DNA of 64,000 bases from Bacillus sp. 103mf. Lineage in GTDB: Bacteria; Bacillota; Bacilli; Bacillales; Bacillaceae_G. The stretch is taken from positions 1 to 64,000 of the forward strand of contig NZ_FPAF01000005.1 of the NCBI RefSeq assembly GCF_900116295.1, in the 5' to 3' direction. The position numbers and the translations under genes are program-made. Positions within the stretch are counted from its first letter, which is position 1; each line of letters opens with the position of its first letter. The notes below the pieces were generated by a model. That model worked only from the letters and a program-made list of their open reading frames with translations. It searched no databases and was not told the DNA's origin. Below are positions 36,008 through 45,723 of the stretch, piece after piece.

Positions 36008-36444
36008 AAATATATCAAGCAACTATGGAAGACTTACAAGGAGTAGCATCATTATTTAATGAGTACCGTATGTTTTATAGACAAGATTCTAATATGGAGG
36101 AAGCAGAACAATTTTTGCGTGAACGTATAGATCGAAAAGAATCCATTATTTTTGTGGCAGTAGATGATGAAAAATATGTTGGATTTACGCAGCTATATCC
36201 TTCTTTTTCTTCTGTTTCGATGAAAGAGTTGTGGATTTTAAATGATTTATTTGTGCGAAAGGAAGCAAGAGGAACTGGAGTAGGGAAAGAATTGTTAGCA
36301 AAGGCGAAGCAATTTGCAGTGGAGACAGGGGCAAAAGGGTTAAAGCTCCAAACGGAAGTAGATAATGCAACAGCACAGCGTTTATATGTAGGGAACGGTT
36401 ACATAAGAGATGATCGCTGTTTCTATTATGAATTAAATTTATAA
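36004..36444 (+). CDS. GNAT family N-acetyltransferase
   Basis: A 146-residue GNAT enzyme. Motif A for acetyl-CoA is LFVRKEARGTGVGKELL near residues 83-98 (RxxGxG), followed by KGLKLQTEVDNATAQRLYVGNGY, the usual end of the fold. The substrate is unknown. The start is GTG at 36004, overlapping the stop of the decayed trmO gene as GTGA, so the two formed an operon before the upstream gene decayed. Confidence 0.85.
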   Translation: MKIYQATMEDLQGVASLFNEYRMFYRQDSNMEEAEQFLRERIDRKESIIFVAVDDEKYVGFTQLYPSFSSVSMKELWILNDLFVRKEARGTGVGKELLAKAKQFAVETGAKGLKLQTEVDNATAQRLYVGNGYIRDDRCFYYELNL

Positions 36445-36450
36445 AAATTC

Positions 36451-36567
36451 ATATATAAATACAAGTTGAAGGGCCTAAAAAGCCCTTTCTTTTTAGGAGA
36501 TCGAGAGCATCTAGTCGTGCATAGTAGCGACTCATATGTTGAAAAATGAAAATGGATGTATATAACT
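36451..36567. repeat. Dispersed repeat family R1, copy B (internally deleted)
   Basis: It has the same ends as the other copies (TATATAAATACAAGTTG ... AAAATGGATGTATATA) and the GATCGAGAGCATCT core, but lacks the central part with GCGGTCAGGGCC. Length 117 bp. Confidence 0.7.
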
Positions 36568-36696
36568 AGACATATTACGATTCGATATCACAATATGAAA
36601 ATGTAAAGGTGCAAGCCTTTCACAGAGAAATGGTTTAAGTATTTTTGCAGTTGAGGTATGCAGAACGAGTGGAATGAATAAAACAGCAATGCCGTT

Positions 36697-37236
36697 TTAT
36701 TCAGAATGTGAAAAGAGCCATGAAACAGCATCCTCTAAATTTGTGGCAATATAATCAGCATTCATGTTCGCCCATTTATGACGGTACGTATGCAGTGCAT
36801 CGTATCCAGCACCTGTTTGCACTAAAATCGTTGTGGCACCGACCTTTATACCTGCAACAATATCGCTCCACCGATCGCCGATTACAACACATTTTGTTAA
36901 ATCAAGATGATGTTTTTCCGCTGCTTGAAGAAGCATTCCTGTTTCAGGCTTACGACACCTGCAGCCATCACCATGCCGGTGTGGACAAAGATAAATGTCG
37001 TCAAAACCAAATGCTTCTAATTCTTGAATAAAGTCTTCTGTTGTTGCTTTGCCATCAGCAATGCCCGGTTGGTTTGTAAAAGAAAATAGTTGTATGTTTT
37101 GTTCCTTTAGTTTAGTTAGAGCTATCTTAGTAAATGGGAATAATTGTAGTTCTCCAGGATAATGAATCGTTGTATCGCCGCCGATTGTACCGTCACGGTC
37201 GATGAAAATCGCTTCGATGTTCCGTTTAATTGTCAT
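36697..37236 (-). CDS. HAD-IIIA phosphatase, GmhB-like
   Basis: A 179-residue HAD-IIIA enzyme. Motif I FIDRDGTIGGD near 11-21, the cysteine/histidine zinc loop CPHRHGDGCRCRKP near 83-96, and motif IV CVVIGDRWSDIVAG near 116-129 match D,D-heptose-1,7-bisphosphate phosphatase (GmhB) and histidinol-phosphate phosphatase relatives. No heptose genes are nearby, so it may act on another sugar phosphate. It is transcribed alone. Confidence 0.85.
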   Translation of the reverse strand: MTIKRNIEAIFIDRDGTIGGDTTIHYPGELQLFPFTKIALTKLKEQNIQLFSFTNQPGIADGKATTEDFIQELEAFGFDDIYLCPHRHGDGCRCRKPETGMLLQAAEKHHLDLTKCVVIGDRWSDIVAGIKVGATTILVQTGAGYDALHTYRHKWANMNADYIATNLEDAVSWLFSHSE

Positions 37237-37451
37237 AATAAATATCCTTTCTCGTCGTTTGCTAGAAATGTTTTAGAATGCAAAATAAAAGATTTTTGAA
37301 CTTATAATATAAAATATTCTATTATTCGTGTTATTTTCCTGCATATGAATGATATCTTCACTACCCTTAGATTGAAAAGTATTTTAATTGAAAAATATGT
37401 TATTATTTTCATAGGGATTTATTGTAATTATATAGAGAAAGAGGGATTTAG

Positions 37452-38162
37452 TTGCTGCAAGTGAATATAAAATCAGCTGGATACGAAGCTGGAGAGGAAA
37501 CGATACATAATATCGCCTTTTCAATTGAACAAGGTGAACTAGTTGCTTTAATTGGCGCAAATGGAGCAGGAAAGAGTACAACGATAAAAGCGATTCTTGG
37601 CTTATTGGCGCATATGGAAGGGCAGGTCTCATTTGGAGAGAAAAAGAATCCGTATGCATATGTACCTGAACATCCGACGTATTATGATTATTTAACATTA
37701 TGGGAACATATTGAACTTTTAATGGCCGCTAGGGATGTTGAATCAGGAAGCTGGGAAATACAGGCGGAAGAGTTGTTGCGTACATTTCGTATGGACAAGC
37801 ATAAGCATGAATATCTATCGAAGTTTTCAAAAGGAATGAAACAAAAGTCAATGCTCATTTTAGCTTTTTTAACAGAACCAGATTTTTATATTATTGACGA
37901 GCCGTTTATTGGATTAGATCCGACGGCAACTCGTGATTTTCTCAATTTTTTGTATAAAGAAAAGGAACGCGGAGCAGGTATTTTACTGTGCACACATGTG
38001 TTAGATACAGCAGAAAGAATATGTGAGCGTTTCTTATTAATTTCAGAAGGAACATTATTTGCAAATGGAGATTTACGTAGCATTCAAACGCTTGCTAACA
38101 TGCTGGACGGGACGTTGTTAGATTGTTTTGATGTGATTGTAAGGCGGGAGCAGCATGATTAG
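37452..38162 (+). CDS. ABC transporter ATP-binding protein, EcsA-like
   Basis: A 236-residue ABC ATPase with Walker A GANGAGKSTT near 36, signature LSKFSKGMKQKSM (a KG form of the LSGGQ loop) and Walker B FYIIDEPFIGLD. The form of the signature and the partner gene match EcsA of the EcsAB transporter, which affects protein secretion and intramembrane protease activity in B. subtilis. The start is TTG with GAGGG upstream. It overlaps the permease gene by 8 bases. The HIT gene usual at ecs is not here, so this is probably a paralogue. Confidence 0.8.
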   Translation: MLQVNIKSAGYEAGEETIHNIAFSIEQGELVALIGANGAGKSTTIKAILGLLAHMEGQVSFGEKKNPYAYVPEHPTYYDYLTLWEHIELLMAARDVESGSWEIQAEELLRTFRMDKHKHEYLSKFSKGMKQKSMLILAFLTEPDFYIIDEPFIGLDPTATRDFLNFLYKEKERGAGILLCTHVLDTAERICERFLLISEGTLFANGDLRSIQTLANMLDGTLLDCFDVIVRREQHD

Positions 38163-39369
38163 AACACTATTTTATAAAAGGTTGTTTCATGAAATGAAAC
38201 GAAAATGGAAGGCAGTGCGCTCTGTTGTTGATTGGACGATTGCATTATATGCAGTTGTTCCAGTACTTGTATTTAGCTGGATATACTACGCTTCACTTTG
38301 GAAAAATGGACCGAAAGATGAAGATGTATTATATTTGTCTATCGGACTTTTTGTTTTTTACATTTCAACGTACTCAAGAGGTGTGCGGTCATTTTTGGAA
38401 CAAGCAGACAGTTTATTTTTAATTCAATTTCCAGATCGGATTAAACAAATGATGAAATATGGAATGATATATTCATTTTGTCGTATTTGCTTCACAAGTG
38501 CACTTGTAACAATATTATTCCTACCCATCCTTTTGAAAAGTCTGCATGGAACTGGTATACAAGCTTTTTTCTGCTTTGTATTTTTAACATACTTTCGTTT
38601 CGCACTTTCTTTGCTGCAACGGTATATTGATGTTCGGTTTCATAAACAGTGGCAAGTGATCATTATTAAAAATATTCTCTTTTGTGTAGGTATTGTATAT
38701 ATAGGACTGGCATGTAGATATATATTACAGCATCCTTTTTACACGATTTTGTTTTTTGTTTTTCTCCTTATTATCAGTTTTTTCTTAGTAAAAGAAAAAA
38801 TGGAGTACCATCGTTTCTTCTTTAAAGAAATTGAAAAAGAAAAGGGAGAAGAAATGAGATGGACAACGCAAATTATGGCAATTGGGGGGCAAGTACAAAA
38901 ACCTACAACGACAGCGAAGCCGTGGTTATTTCCCCGTTCTAAACGTATATTACTAGGAAATAGCAATGATGCTAGAATCATTGAAGCTTTTCTAAAGGAA
39001 TATTTTCGTTCGGGTGATGCAAGTGGCTTTTACATTCAGGTTATCTTTGCAAGCGCAATTGCCATTTGGCGTGCACCGTGGTGGATTGCTGTAATCGTTA
39101 TTTCGTTTGCGTTATTTGCAATATATCGTTATTCAAGTGACAAATGGAAAGTTTTTTCTGGAAAACTGTTTTTACAGTTATATTGTCCAGAAGGGAAGAT
39201 ACTGTGGCTTTCACAGAAAGCAAAAGCATATCTCATTATACCAGCTTTATGTGTATATGGCATTGCAGCACTAGCTCATTTTTATATGATTCCTGCTGTA
39301 GTTTGTGCAGGGATTGTCATTGGATTAACAGTATGGATTTTATTTATTCCTAACAAAAAAAAGAGCTGA
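38155..39369 (+). CDS. ABC transporter permease, EcsB-like
   Basis: A 404-residue membrane protein with about eight hydrophobic segments (for example WTIALYAVVPVLVFSWIYYA near 25-45) and a basic N-terminus. Size, topology and pairing with an EcsA-like ATPase give the EcsB (PF05975) call. It is the second gene of a two-gene operon ended by a terminator. Confidence 0.8.
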   Translation: MIRTLFYKRLFHEMKRKWKAVRSVVDWTIALYAVVPVLVFSWIYYASLWKNGPKDEDVLYLSIGLFVFYISTYSRGVRSFLEQADSLFLIQFPDRIKQMMKYGMIYSFCRICFTSALVTILFLPILLKSLHGTGIQAFFCFVFLTYFRFALSLLQRYIDVRFHKQWQVIIIKNILFCVGIVYIGLACRYILQHPFYTILFFVFLLIISFFLVKEKMEYHRFFFKEIEKEKGEEMRWTTQIMAIGGQVQKPTTTAKPWLFPRSKRILLGNSNDARIIEAFLKEYFRSGDASGFYIQVIFASAIAIWRAPWWIAVIVISFALFAIYRYSSDKWKVFSGKLFLQLYCPEGKILWLSQKAKAYLIIPALCVYGIAALAHFYMIPAVVCAGIVIGLTVWILFIPNKKKS

Positions 39370-39383
39370 ATAGCTCTTTTTTT
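39355..39383 (+). terminator. Terminator after the ecsB-like gene
   Basis: Stem AAAAAAGAGCT/AGCTCTTTTTTT with GAAT loop; it overlaps the end of the gene. Confidence 0.8.
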
Positions 39384-39633
39384 GTTAATCCGTAATTGAC
39401 ACATACATAAAATAAATGAGAACACAAATGCTTACGGCTGAAAAGAGAAGGTCAAGGTTCAAATGGAAAACCTCCTAGTAAAGTTGAGGAATGATACTTA
39501 TTATATGAAATCTTACTATTCCATATTCAAATGATGTTAACGTTATTAAAATTGTAAAGTGCAAAAATTGGCATCATTTTGTATAATAGAAGAAATAGTT
39601 ATAAAAATATAAAAAGAAAGGGAGGGATACAAC

Positions 39634-40209
39634 ATGCCAAATTGGATGAAAAAGACACTCGTCGCGTTAATTACTGTATTTACATTTGGATTAGTAACAC
39701 CTCCTTCTGCGCTGCTTGATACTGCAAAAGCGGACAAGCCTACAAAACAACAAAATCTAGAGCAACCGTCGTATACACTGGATGAAGAGTCAAGCGATAT
39801 AAGTTCAGAAGCATTTCTTTCCTATGCGATGCAGGAAGCTGAGCGGCAATCAATGGAGAAATTCGGATCGAAAATCGGCCCAGTAATTGAAGATGAGTTT
39901 AGAGATGTTATATTGCCGAAAATAGAGGAAGCACTTGCAAACCTTGCGAATCATACACCGGAAGATTCGTTACAGTCTTTAGCAATTTCACAAAAACCAG
40001 CCGGTGGAAAAAATGAAAAGATTTTTCATGTTTATGATACAAAAACTGGTGATGACTTACTTCGTTTTCACGTAAGAAGAGATCATCCTCCGCAAGATGG
40101 TTATTATTTTAATTTTCATTACCATCGTTATGATGATAACTTTACAGCACACCATGAGCTTGGTGATATTTATTGGAATACGAATACACCGCCGCAATGG
40201 CTGTCATAA
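39634..40209 (+). CDS. ypjP: YpjP family protein
   Basis: A 191-residue protein with an N-terminal hydrophobic segment (residues 8-25, signal or anchor), an acidic linker, and a conserved histidine-rich C-terminus (FHVRRDHPPQDGYYFNFHYH, then DIYWNTNTPPQWLS). This is the YpjP family. In B. subtilis ypjP lies next to thyB and dfrA, and here thyA-dfrA follow about 4.5 kb downstream, so synteny agrees. The function is unknown. Confidence 0.85.
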   Translation: MPNWMKKTLVALITVFTFGLVTPPSALLDTAKADKPTKQQNLEQPSYTLDEESSDISSEAFLSYAMQEAERQSMEKFGSKIGPVIEDEFRDVILPKIEEALANLANHTPEDSLQSLAISQKPAGGKNEKIFHVYDTKTGDDLLRFHVRRDHPPQDGYYFNFHYHRYDDNFTAHHELGDIYWNTNTPPQWLS

Positions 40210-40215
40210 AAAAGG

Positions 40216-40248
40216 AGAACAGGGAGATATACCTTGTTCTTTTTTTGT
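40216..40248 (+). terminator. Terminator after ypjP
   Basis: Stem AGAACAGGG/CCTTGTTCT followed by TTTTTTT. Confidence 0.7.
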
Positions 40249-40323
40249 GAATAAAAGGTTATATCCATTTGAAAGAGAATTCTTAAATATAAAGAATAGA
40301 AATGATAACAAGGAGTATTGGTG

Positions 40324-40953
40324 ATGAATAAATATGTTATGTTTGATTTTGATGGTACATTAGTGGATTCTAAAGATATTTTTATCCCTATTTTCAATGA
40401 AATAGCAGAGAAACACCGTTTTAAACAAGTAAAAGAAGAGGATGTTGAAGCATTGCGGAAGTTATCAATTCCAGAGAGATGTAAATTACTTCACGTGCCT
40501 CTGTATAAAATTCCTATGATAGCATTAGAGTTCTATAAATTATATCAACCATCGATTCAAAATCTTACTTTGTTCGATGGAATAAGAGATGTTTTGCAGG
40601 CGTTGAAAGAGAGCGGCTATGAAATTGTCATTGTATCCTCGAACGCTGAGGAGCATATTCGGGAATTTTTACGTCAAAATGAAATTGATTATATTCATGA
40701 TGTTTTTTGTTCTAACAATATTTTCGGGAAAGACAAGGTGATAAAGAAATTTTTAAAAGCAAACAAACTAAAAAATTCAGATGTGATTTACGTAGGAGAT
40801 GAGCTTCGAGACATTGTATCTTGCAAAAAAATTGGTGTAGAAGTGATTTGGGTAAGCTGGGGATATGATGTGATAGAAACAGTACAGGCTGAATCTCCGA
40901 ATTACATAGCGAATGTACCAGAAGAAATTGTAAGTGTTGTACATTCAAAATAA
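40324..40953 (+). CDS. HAD-IA family hydrolase
   Basis: A 209-residue phosphatase-like protein. Motif I MFDFDGTLVDSKD, motif II IVSSNAEEH near 103, Lys in FGKDKVIKK near 138, motif IV YVGDELRDI near 160. The helical cap and length place it with phosphoglycolate-phosphatase-like enzymes; the substrate is not visible. AAGGAG is 8 bases before ATG at 40324. A VOC-family gene follows after 29 bases and is probably in the same transcript. Confidence 0.85.
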   Translation: MNKYVMFDFDGTLVDSKDIFIPIFNEIAEKHRFKQVKEEDVEALRKLSIPERCKLLHVPLYKIPMIALEFYKLYQPSIQNLTLFDGIRDVLQALKESGYEIVIVSSNAEEHIREFLRQNEIDYIHDVFCSNNIFGKDKVIKKFLKANKLKNSDVIYVGDELRDIVSCKKIGVEVIWVSWGYDVIETVQAESPNYIANVPEEIVSVVHSK

Positions 40954-40982
40954 TGTAAAGTGGGAAAGGGAGCAAGGGGAGT

Positions 40983-41375
40983 ATGCCAGAGAAAATGTTC
41001 GAACCGGGTATTCACCATATTGAGTTTTGGGTAGCAAACTTAGAGGAGTCTACTGAATTTTATCGTCAATTATTTTCGATTATTGGCTGGAAACAACTAA
41101 ATGAAACAGCTTTTAGTACAGGGAAAACAGAAATTTATTTTAAAGAGATTGATGCAGAGCTTATACGAACATTAGGGCCAAGACATATTTGTTATCAAGC
41201 AATGAATCGTTCTGTAGTTGATGAAGTAGCAAGTTTTTTACATAATGTTCAAGCTACAATCATTCGTGGTCCAATAGAAGTAAAAGAGTATTCGGAAGGA
41301 TATTATACAGTAGATTTTTATGATCCAAACGGTTACATCTTAGAAGTTGTGTATGCGCCGAATATGGAGATGTAA
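40983..41375 (+). CDS. VOC (glyoxalase/dioxygenase-fold) family protein
   Basis: A 130-residue VOC protein with metal-ligand-type residues in GIHHIEFWV (H11/H12), HICYQAM (H near 61) and GYILEVVYA (E near 121). This is the single-chain glyoxalase fold. The exact reaction is unknown; members include glyoxalases, fosfomycin-resistance proteins and dioxygenases. Confidence 0.82.
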   Translation: MPEKMFEPGIHHIEFWVANLEESTEFYRQLFSIIGWKQLNETAFSTGKTEIYFKEIDAELIRTLGPRHICYQAMNRSVVDEVASFLHNVQATIIRGPIEVKEYSEGYYTVDFYDPNGYILEVVYAPNMEM

Positions 41376-41550
41376 ATGGAGTATAAGTAGAATGACTTCT
41401 ATTAGTTAAACAAACTATAACTAGAAGAGGATACTATGATCAAGATTATCGGAAATTCTCTTAACACTTAAATTAGCAAGAATGATTCACTCCTTATTAA
41501 GAAATACATCAAAAAGGATGTAATAGGAAAGTAGAGACTTTCATCCCAAA

Positions 41551-41586
41551 ACAAGCAATGCCTAGGAGGAGCATTGCTTGTTTGTT
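41551..41586. terminator. Bidirectional terminator
   Basis: Stem ACAAGCAATGC/GCATTGCTTGT between convergent genes, T-rich on both sides. Confidence 0.75.
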
Positions 41587-41595
41587 TCATTCACC

Positions 41596-42078
41596 TTATG
41601 CAATTTTTGTAACAACAAGTGAAGGATTGTCATAACTGGAAACTCCTGAACCACCAGCAGCAACTGAAGTGAAACGAAGAGATACTTGATCTTCTGCATT
41701 GAGATTTCGCTGTATGGTTTTAGATGGGGTCGATACAATAGTTAGAAAAGCATTATCTATTGGATTGATTATAAAAGGATTTATTATAAAAGCCGCAAAA
41801 CTTGTCAAATCCTCTACGCCATTAACATTTGCAATAACTGTCACAACTTCGGATTGGGCGCTAGCATTGACAGCTATAGCAATAACAATACTAAATTCGA
41901 TACTATAAACTCCCGTACTTAAAACAGTAATAGTATTTGTTGCAAGATCTAGAATTGTTCCGGATGATGGTCCCGTCATCTTAAAATCAACTATACCATT
42001 AGGAGTGACAGGAATACTAGAATCATCTCCATAAAGGGAACCATATACTGGTTTAAATGGTGGTCCTGGTGGTACCAT
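41596..42078 (-). CDS. BclA C-terminal-domain-like protein, putative exosporium protein
   Basis: A 160-residue protein made of short hydrophobic beta strands (TNTITVLSTGVYSIEFSI, VVTVIANVNG, VSLRFTSVAAGG), the layout of the TNF/C1q-like jelly-roll domain at the C-terminus of BclA, the collagen-like hair protein of the B. cereus exosporium. The N-terminus is short and proline/glycine-rich (MVPPGPPFKPVYGS) without a GXX collagen array. It probably assembles as a trimer on the spore surface or exosporium. ExsF/BxpB-type proteins are an alternative. It has a good AAAGGAG ribosome binding site. Confidence 0.65.
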   Translation of the reverse strand: MVPPGPPFKPVYGSLYGDDSSIPVTPNGIVDFKMTGPSSGTILDLATNTITVLSTGVYSIEFSIVIAIAVNASAQSEVVTVIANVNGVEDLTSFAAFIINPFIINPIDNAFLTIVSTPSKTIQRNLNAEDQVSLRFTSVAAGGSGVSSYDNPSLVVTKIA

Positions 42079-42299
42079 AAATTATCAAACTCCTTTATTT
42101 ACATTTAGTATATTAAATGAAAAAGGAGTTTTTTTGCTTGTATGCTTGTCCAACATAATTTATAAACACGAATATCTCATTCATATGAGGTTGACATAAC
42201 GTAATATTATCGGAATTTTCCCTCATCCTTTGTGAGGCAAAGATTCTCGTCCTTCCTTATATAGTTTTTTTAACAGGAAGTAATACTGCATCAAATACA

Positions 42300-42890
42300 A
42301 TGTTTATCAAATTACAAACACAGACTGCAGTTCAAGTTGGATTATCTCCAGTCTTATTAGCTTGTATTCAAATAGAAGATGTTTGTGGTAAACCTTTTGA
42401 GCTGTTAATGGACGAGCTTATATTTGAACCGTTACATATGAAAAATAGTACATTCAAACAAACAACATTAACAGAAAGAAGTGGACTATTTTCTTGTGGT
42501 CATAATAAAAAAGGCGAAGTCGTTTCTAGTAAATATCCGATTTATCCATATCCAGCAGCTTCTGGACTTTGGACAACACCAACAGATTTGGCAATTTTGC
42601 TAATTGAAGTCATAAATGCGTTAAAAGGTAAAAGTAAAATTGGTCTTTCTGAAAGTAAGGCAAAAGAACTCATTACTTCACAAGGTTGTAAGGAATGGGC
42701 TGGTTTAGCTGTTTTTCTGGATGGTTCAGGACAAGGAATTGAATTTTCGTCACTTGGTTGGGGAATAGGGTTTCAATGTATGCTCGTTGCTTATCCATAT
42801 TTAGAAACAGGTGTAGTTATTATGACAAATACAGATTTAGAAGTTCATCAAATGAAGGGGATTATTGGTGAGATAATACACAGAATATAG
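42300..42890 (+). pseudogene. Truncated serine hydrolase (class C beta-lactamase fold), C-terminal part
   Basis: Only the C-terminal half of a beta-lactamase-family serine hydrolase is present: IEDVCGKPFELLMDELIFEPLHMKNSTF, PYPAASGLWTTPTDLAILL and VVIMTNTDLEVHQMKGIIGEI in segments. The catalytic SxxK and tyrosine regions are missing, the first 30 residues look frame-shifted, and there is no ribosome binding site at the first ATG. The upstream sequence from about 42240 may hold more of the gene. Confidence 0.7.
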
Positions 42891-42978
42891 AAAAAATTAG
42901 GTTTTAATAAGGATAAGGGAGAAACTTTCGACAGTTAAAACTTAAATTTTACAAATAGAAGAAAATGATTGAATAAAA

Positions 42979-43007
42979 AACGCAGGGTTTCGAAGGCCCT
43001 GCGTTTT
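42979..43007. terminator. Bidirectional terminator
   Basis: Stem AACGCAGGG/CCCTGCGTT between the truncated and the intact serine hydrolase genes, followed by TTTCTT. Confidence 0.8.
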
Positions 43008-43020
43008 CTTAACTAAAATT

Positions 43021-44478
43021 TTATTTTTCTATTTTTGTAAACAGAAGTGGCTTTGTGCTTAACGTTGCTGGGAAGTGTACTTTCAGTTCATGCAGTTCAC
43101 CTGCTGGATTCATTTCATAAGAAATTAATATGTCCATTTCTGCTTGGAAAACATTCCATTTCGTATTGAACATATCATAGTGGTGATGGTTCATTTCAAT
43201 GTCGAATGACGCAAATTTAAAATATAATGATTCATTTCGTTTGTGTACCTCAATTGTACCGTATGCAGGATGTTCGAATGTTCCGATATAATCCTTTAAT
43301 GGATGGGAAAGAACAGTTTCCTTTACTTGTGGTAGCGGTTTGTTTATTTCTTCTATTATTTCTTTAAGCTTTGCTGTATCTTCTATTGCACGTTTATGCC
43401 AATCAATTGGTTCTAATCCAAGCAATTCATCATAAATTTGATGTGCGAGGTAAGAAGGTAATAATGTATGACTGGAATTTGTTAGTACGACAAGACCGGC
43501 ATTTTTTTCTGGCATAAAAGAAACAAGAGCTGAGAATCCGTCGATACTCCCCCCATGATGGATTTCTTTATGGCCGCGATAGGCAGTAATAAACCAGCCA
43601 AGTCCGTAGCTGTTTAATGGTGTTTCCGGTATAGTAAACATTGGATCATTTGGAATTGGAATGTGCGGTGTATACATTTGTTCAAGCAAATCTTGTGCAA
43701 GTAATTCATGTTCGCCAACTTTTCCTTTATTTAAATGAAGTAACACCCATTTTGCCATATCTTCTATATTAGAGTTTATACATCCAGCAGCACCGATTGT
43801 ATCAATGTTGCAAAAAGGTACTTCTGTTACGTTTCCATCTTTCTCAATGTAAGGAAGTGCATGATCATCTGATTTTTGCGAAGTGGTAACTGAGAAGTTT
43901 GTACGTTCCATTTGAAGTGGGGTTAAAAGATGTTCTGTAACATATTGTTCCCATGTTTCATTTGTAATGTTTTCTGCAATAGAGCTAATTGTGGCATACA
44001 TTAAGTTGTTATATAAAAACGCAGAACGGAACGGCGCATCTAGTTCTAAGTGGCGAATGTTTTCAACAATGTTTTTTCTACTTAAGGAGGCTGCGTACCA
44101 TAGTAAATCGTGGCGACTGACACCGGTGCGGTGAGATGCTAGGTCGCGAGCTGTTGTTTGTACGCTTGCTAGCGGATCGTGAAGTGAAAAAGTTGGAATA
44201 TACGTTTGTACAGGTGTATCCCAATTAAATTTTTGCTGCTGCGCGAGTAAACTTAAAGAAAAAGTACCAAAAGCTTTTGTTGATGAACCGATTGCAAATA
44301 GTGTTTTTGGTGTAACGGTTTTTTTATTTTTTGTATCACGGTACCCATAACCTTCTGAGAACACTACTTCACCATTTTTTACGATGGCCACTGCAGCTCC
44401 TGGGACGTTCAATTCTTTCATCATGTTTTGGATTGTCGTATGTAATTTACTTGTAAGAGGCATTTCAGTTTTTTGCAT
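43021..44478 (-). CDS. Serine hydrolase, class C beta-lactamase/D-aminopeptidase fold
   Basis: A 485-residue protein without an evident signal peptide. SxxK is in AIGSSTKAFG near residue 67, a Tyr-x-Asn-type motif in LYNNLMYATI near 150, and HHGGSIDGFS near 310 replaces KTG. Residues from 390 onward form a lipocalin-like C-terminal domain (DYIGTFEHPAYGTIEV), as in Pab87-type peptidases. It probably cleaves a peptide or ester; it need not be a beta-lactamase. The start at 44478 is chosen because GGAGG sits inside the longer frame. Confidence 0.85.
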   Translation of the reverse strand: MQKTEMPLTSKLHTTIQNMMKELNVPGAAVAIVKNGEVVFSEGYGYRDTKNKKTVTPKTLFAIGSSTKAFGTFSLSLLAQQQKFNWDTPVQTYIPTFSLHDPLASVQTTARDLASHRTGVSRHDLLWYAASLSRKNIVENIRHLELDAPFRSAFLYNNLMYATISSIAENITNETWEQYVTEHLLTPLQMERTNFSVTTSQKSDDHALPYIEKDGNVTEVPFCNIDTIGAAGCINSNIEDMAKWVLLHLNKGKVGEHELLAQDLLEQMYTPHIPIPNDPMFTIPETPLNSYGLGWFITAYRGHKEIHHGGSIDGFSALVSFMPEKNAGLVVLTNSSHTLLPSYLAHQIYDELLGLEPIDWHKRAIEDTAKLKEIIEEINKPLPQVKETVLSHPLKDYIGTFEHPAYGTIEVHKRNESLYFKFASFDIEMNHHHYDMFNTKWNVFQAEMDILISYEMNPAGELHELKVHFPATLSTKPLLFTKIEK

Positions 44479-44746
44479 AGTAAAACCTCCACTCATATAT
44501 TATTTACTACCGCACTATAGTTTCTTGAAACGAATGGGAAATCCCTTTTTCTTTTTAGAAGAAAAATCGACGAAAGTATGTCAGATTGTAAAGATGAAAA
44601 ATTTTTCAATACTGAGTTTTTGCGTGTGTATTCTATATTAAAGAGTTTTTATAAAAAAGTCCGTGTGAAATTCGAAGGCATATATGATAAACTCCATATA
44701 GGAAAAAATAATGTTACATAAAGCAATTGTGAAAGAAGGTTACTTG

Positions 44747-45703
44747 ATGAAACACGCAGAGTATGAATATTTAAATATGTGCCGTCATGTTATGGAAAAC
44801 GGTACGAGAAAAGAAGACCGCACTGGTACAGGAACAGTATCTGTATTTGGGTATCAAATGCGCTTTGATTTAAGTCAAGGTTTTCCGTTACTTACGACAA
44901 AACGTGTGCCGTTTCGTTTAGTAGCGAGCGAACTTCTTTGGTTTATGAAAGGTGATACAAATATTCGTTATTTGCTGCAGCATAATAATAATATTTGGAA
45001 CGAATGGGCGTTTAAGAGCTGGATAGAGAGCGATGCATATACAGGTCCAGATATGACAGATTTTGGACTTCGTTCGCAGCAAGATGAAGAGTTTCATAAG
45101 CAGTACGAAGAGCAAATGGAATTGTTTAAAACAAAAGTGCTTGAAGATGACGAATTTGCAAAGCGTTACGGTAATTTAGGAGATGTGTATGGGAAGCAAT
45201 GGCGTGCATGGAAAACGACTGCTGGGGAAACGCTTGATCAATTACACGATGTAATTGATATGATTAAGAAAAATCCAGATTCCCGCCGCCTTATTGTGTC
45301 TGCATGGAATCCCGAAGATATACCAAGTATGGCGTTGCCGCCTTGTCATACGTTATTCCAATTTTATGTGGCAGACGGAAAATTATCTTGTCAGCTATAT
45401 CAACGCAGCGGTGATATTTTCCTTGGTATTCCATTTAATATAGCGAGTTATTCTTTATTAACACATTTAATTGCACATGAGTGTGGCTTAGAAGTAGGAG
45501 AGTTCGTTCATACAATTGGTGATGCTCATATTTACACAAATCATTTTGAACAAGTGGAAACACAATTAGCACGTGAACCGCGTCCATTCCCGACGTTAAA
45601 GCTAAATCCAGACGTGAAGTCTATCTTTGATATTGAAATCGATGATCTTATGTTAGAAGGATACGATCCACATCCAGCAATTAAAGCTCCGGTAGCTGTG
45701 TAA
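44747..45703 (+). CDS. thyA: Thymidylate synthase
   Basis: A 318-residue folate-dependent thymidylate synthase, converting dUMP and 5,10-methylene-THF to dTMP and DHF. The catalytic Cys is in [12 protein letters not shown] near 200; [26 protein letters not shown] and [11 protein letters not shown] are the other conserved segments. It has the long small-domain insertion (residues 85-135) of Lactobacillus casei-type enzymes. ATG at 44747 follows AGAAGG. dfrA, which regenerates THF, follows 20 bases later. Confidence 0.96.
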   Translation: MKHAEYEYLNMCRHVMENGTRKEDRTGTGTVSVFGYQMRFDLSQGFPLLTTKRVPFRLVASELLWFMKGDTNIRYLLQHNNNIWNEWAFKSWIESDAYTGPDMTDFGLRSQQDEEFHKQYEEQMELFKTKVLEDDEFAKRYGNLGDVYGKQWRAWKTTAGETLDQLHDVIDMIKKNPDSRRLIVSAWNPEDIPSMALPPCHTLFQFYVADGKLSCQLYQRSGDIFLGIPFNIASYSLLTHLIAHECGLEVGEFVHTIGDAHIYTNHFEQVETQLAREPRPFPTLKLNPDVKSIFDIEIDDLMLEGYDPHPAIKAPVAV

Positions 45704-45723
45704 ACAAAGTTAGGGGGATATAT

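Noticed and set aside
41436-41471. Short ORF MIKIIGNSLNT after the VOC gene
   Set aside because: Only 11 codons with a weak ribosome binding site and no link to a regulated gene downstream on the same strand.
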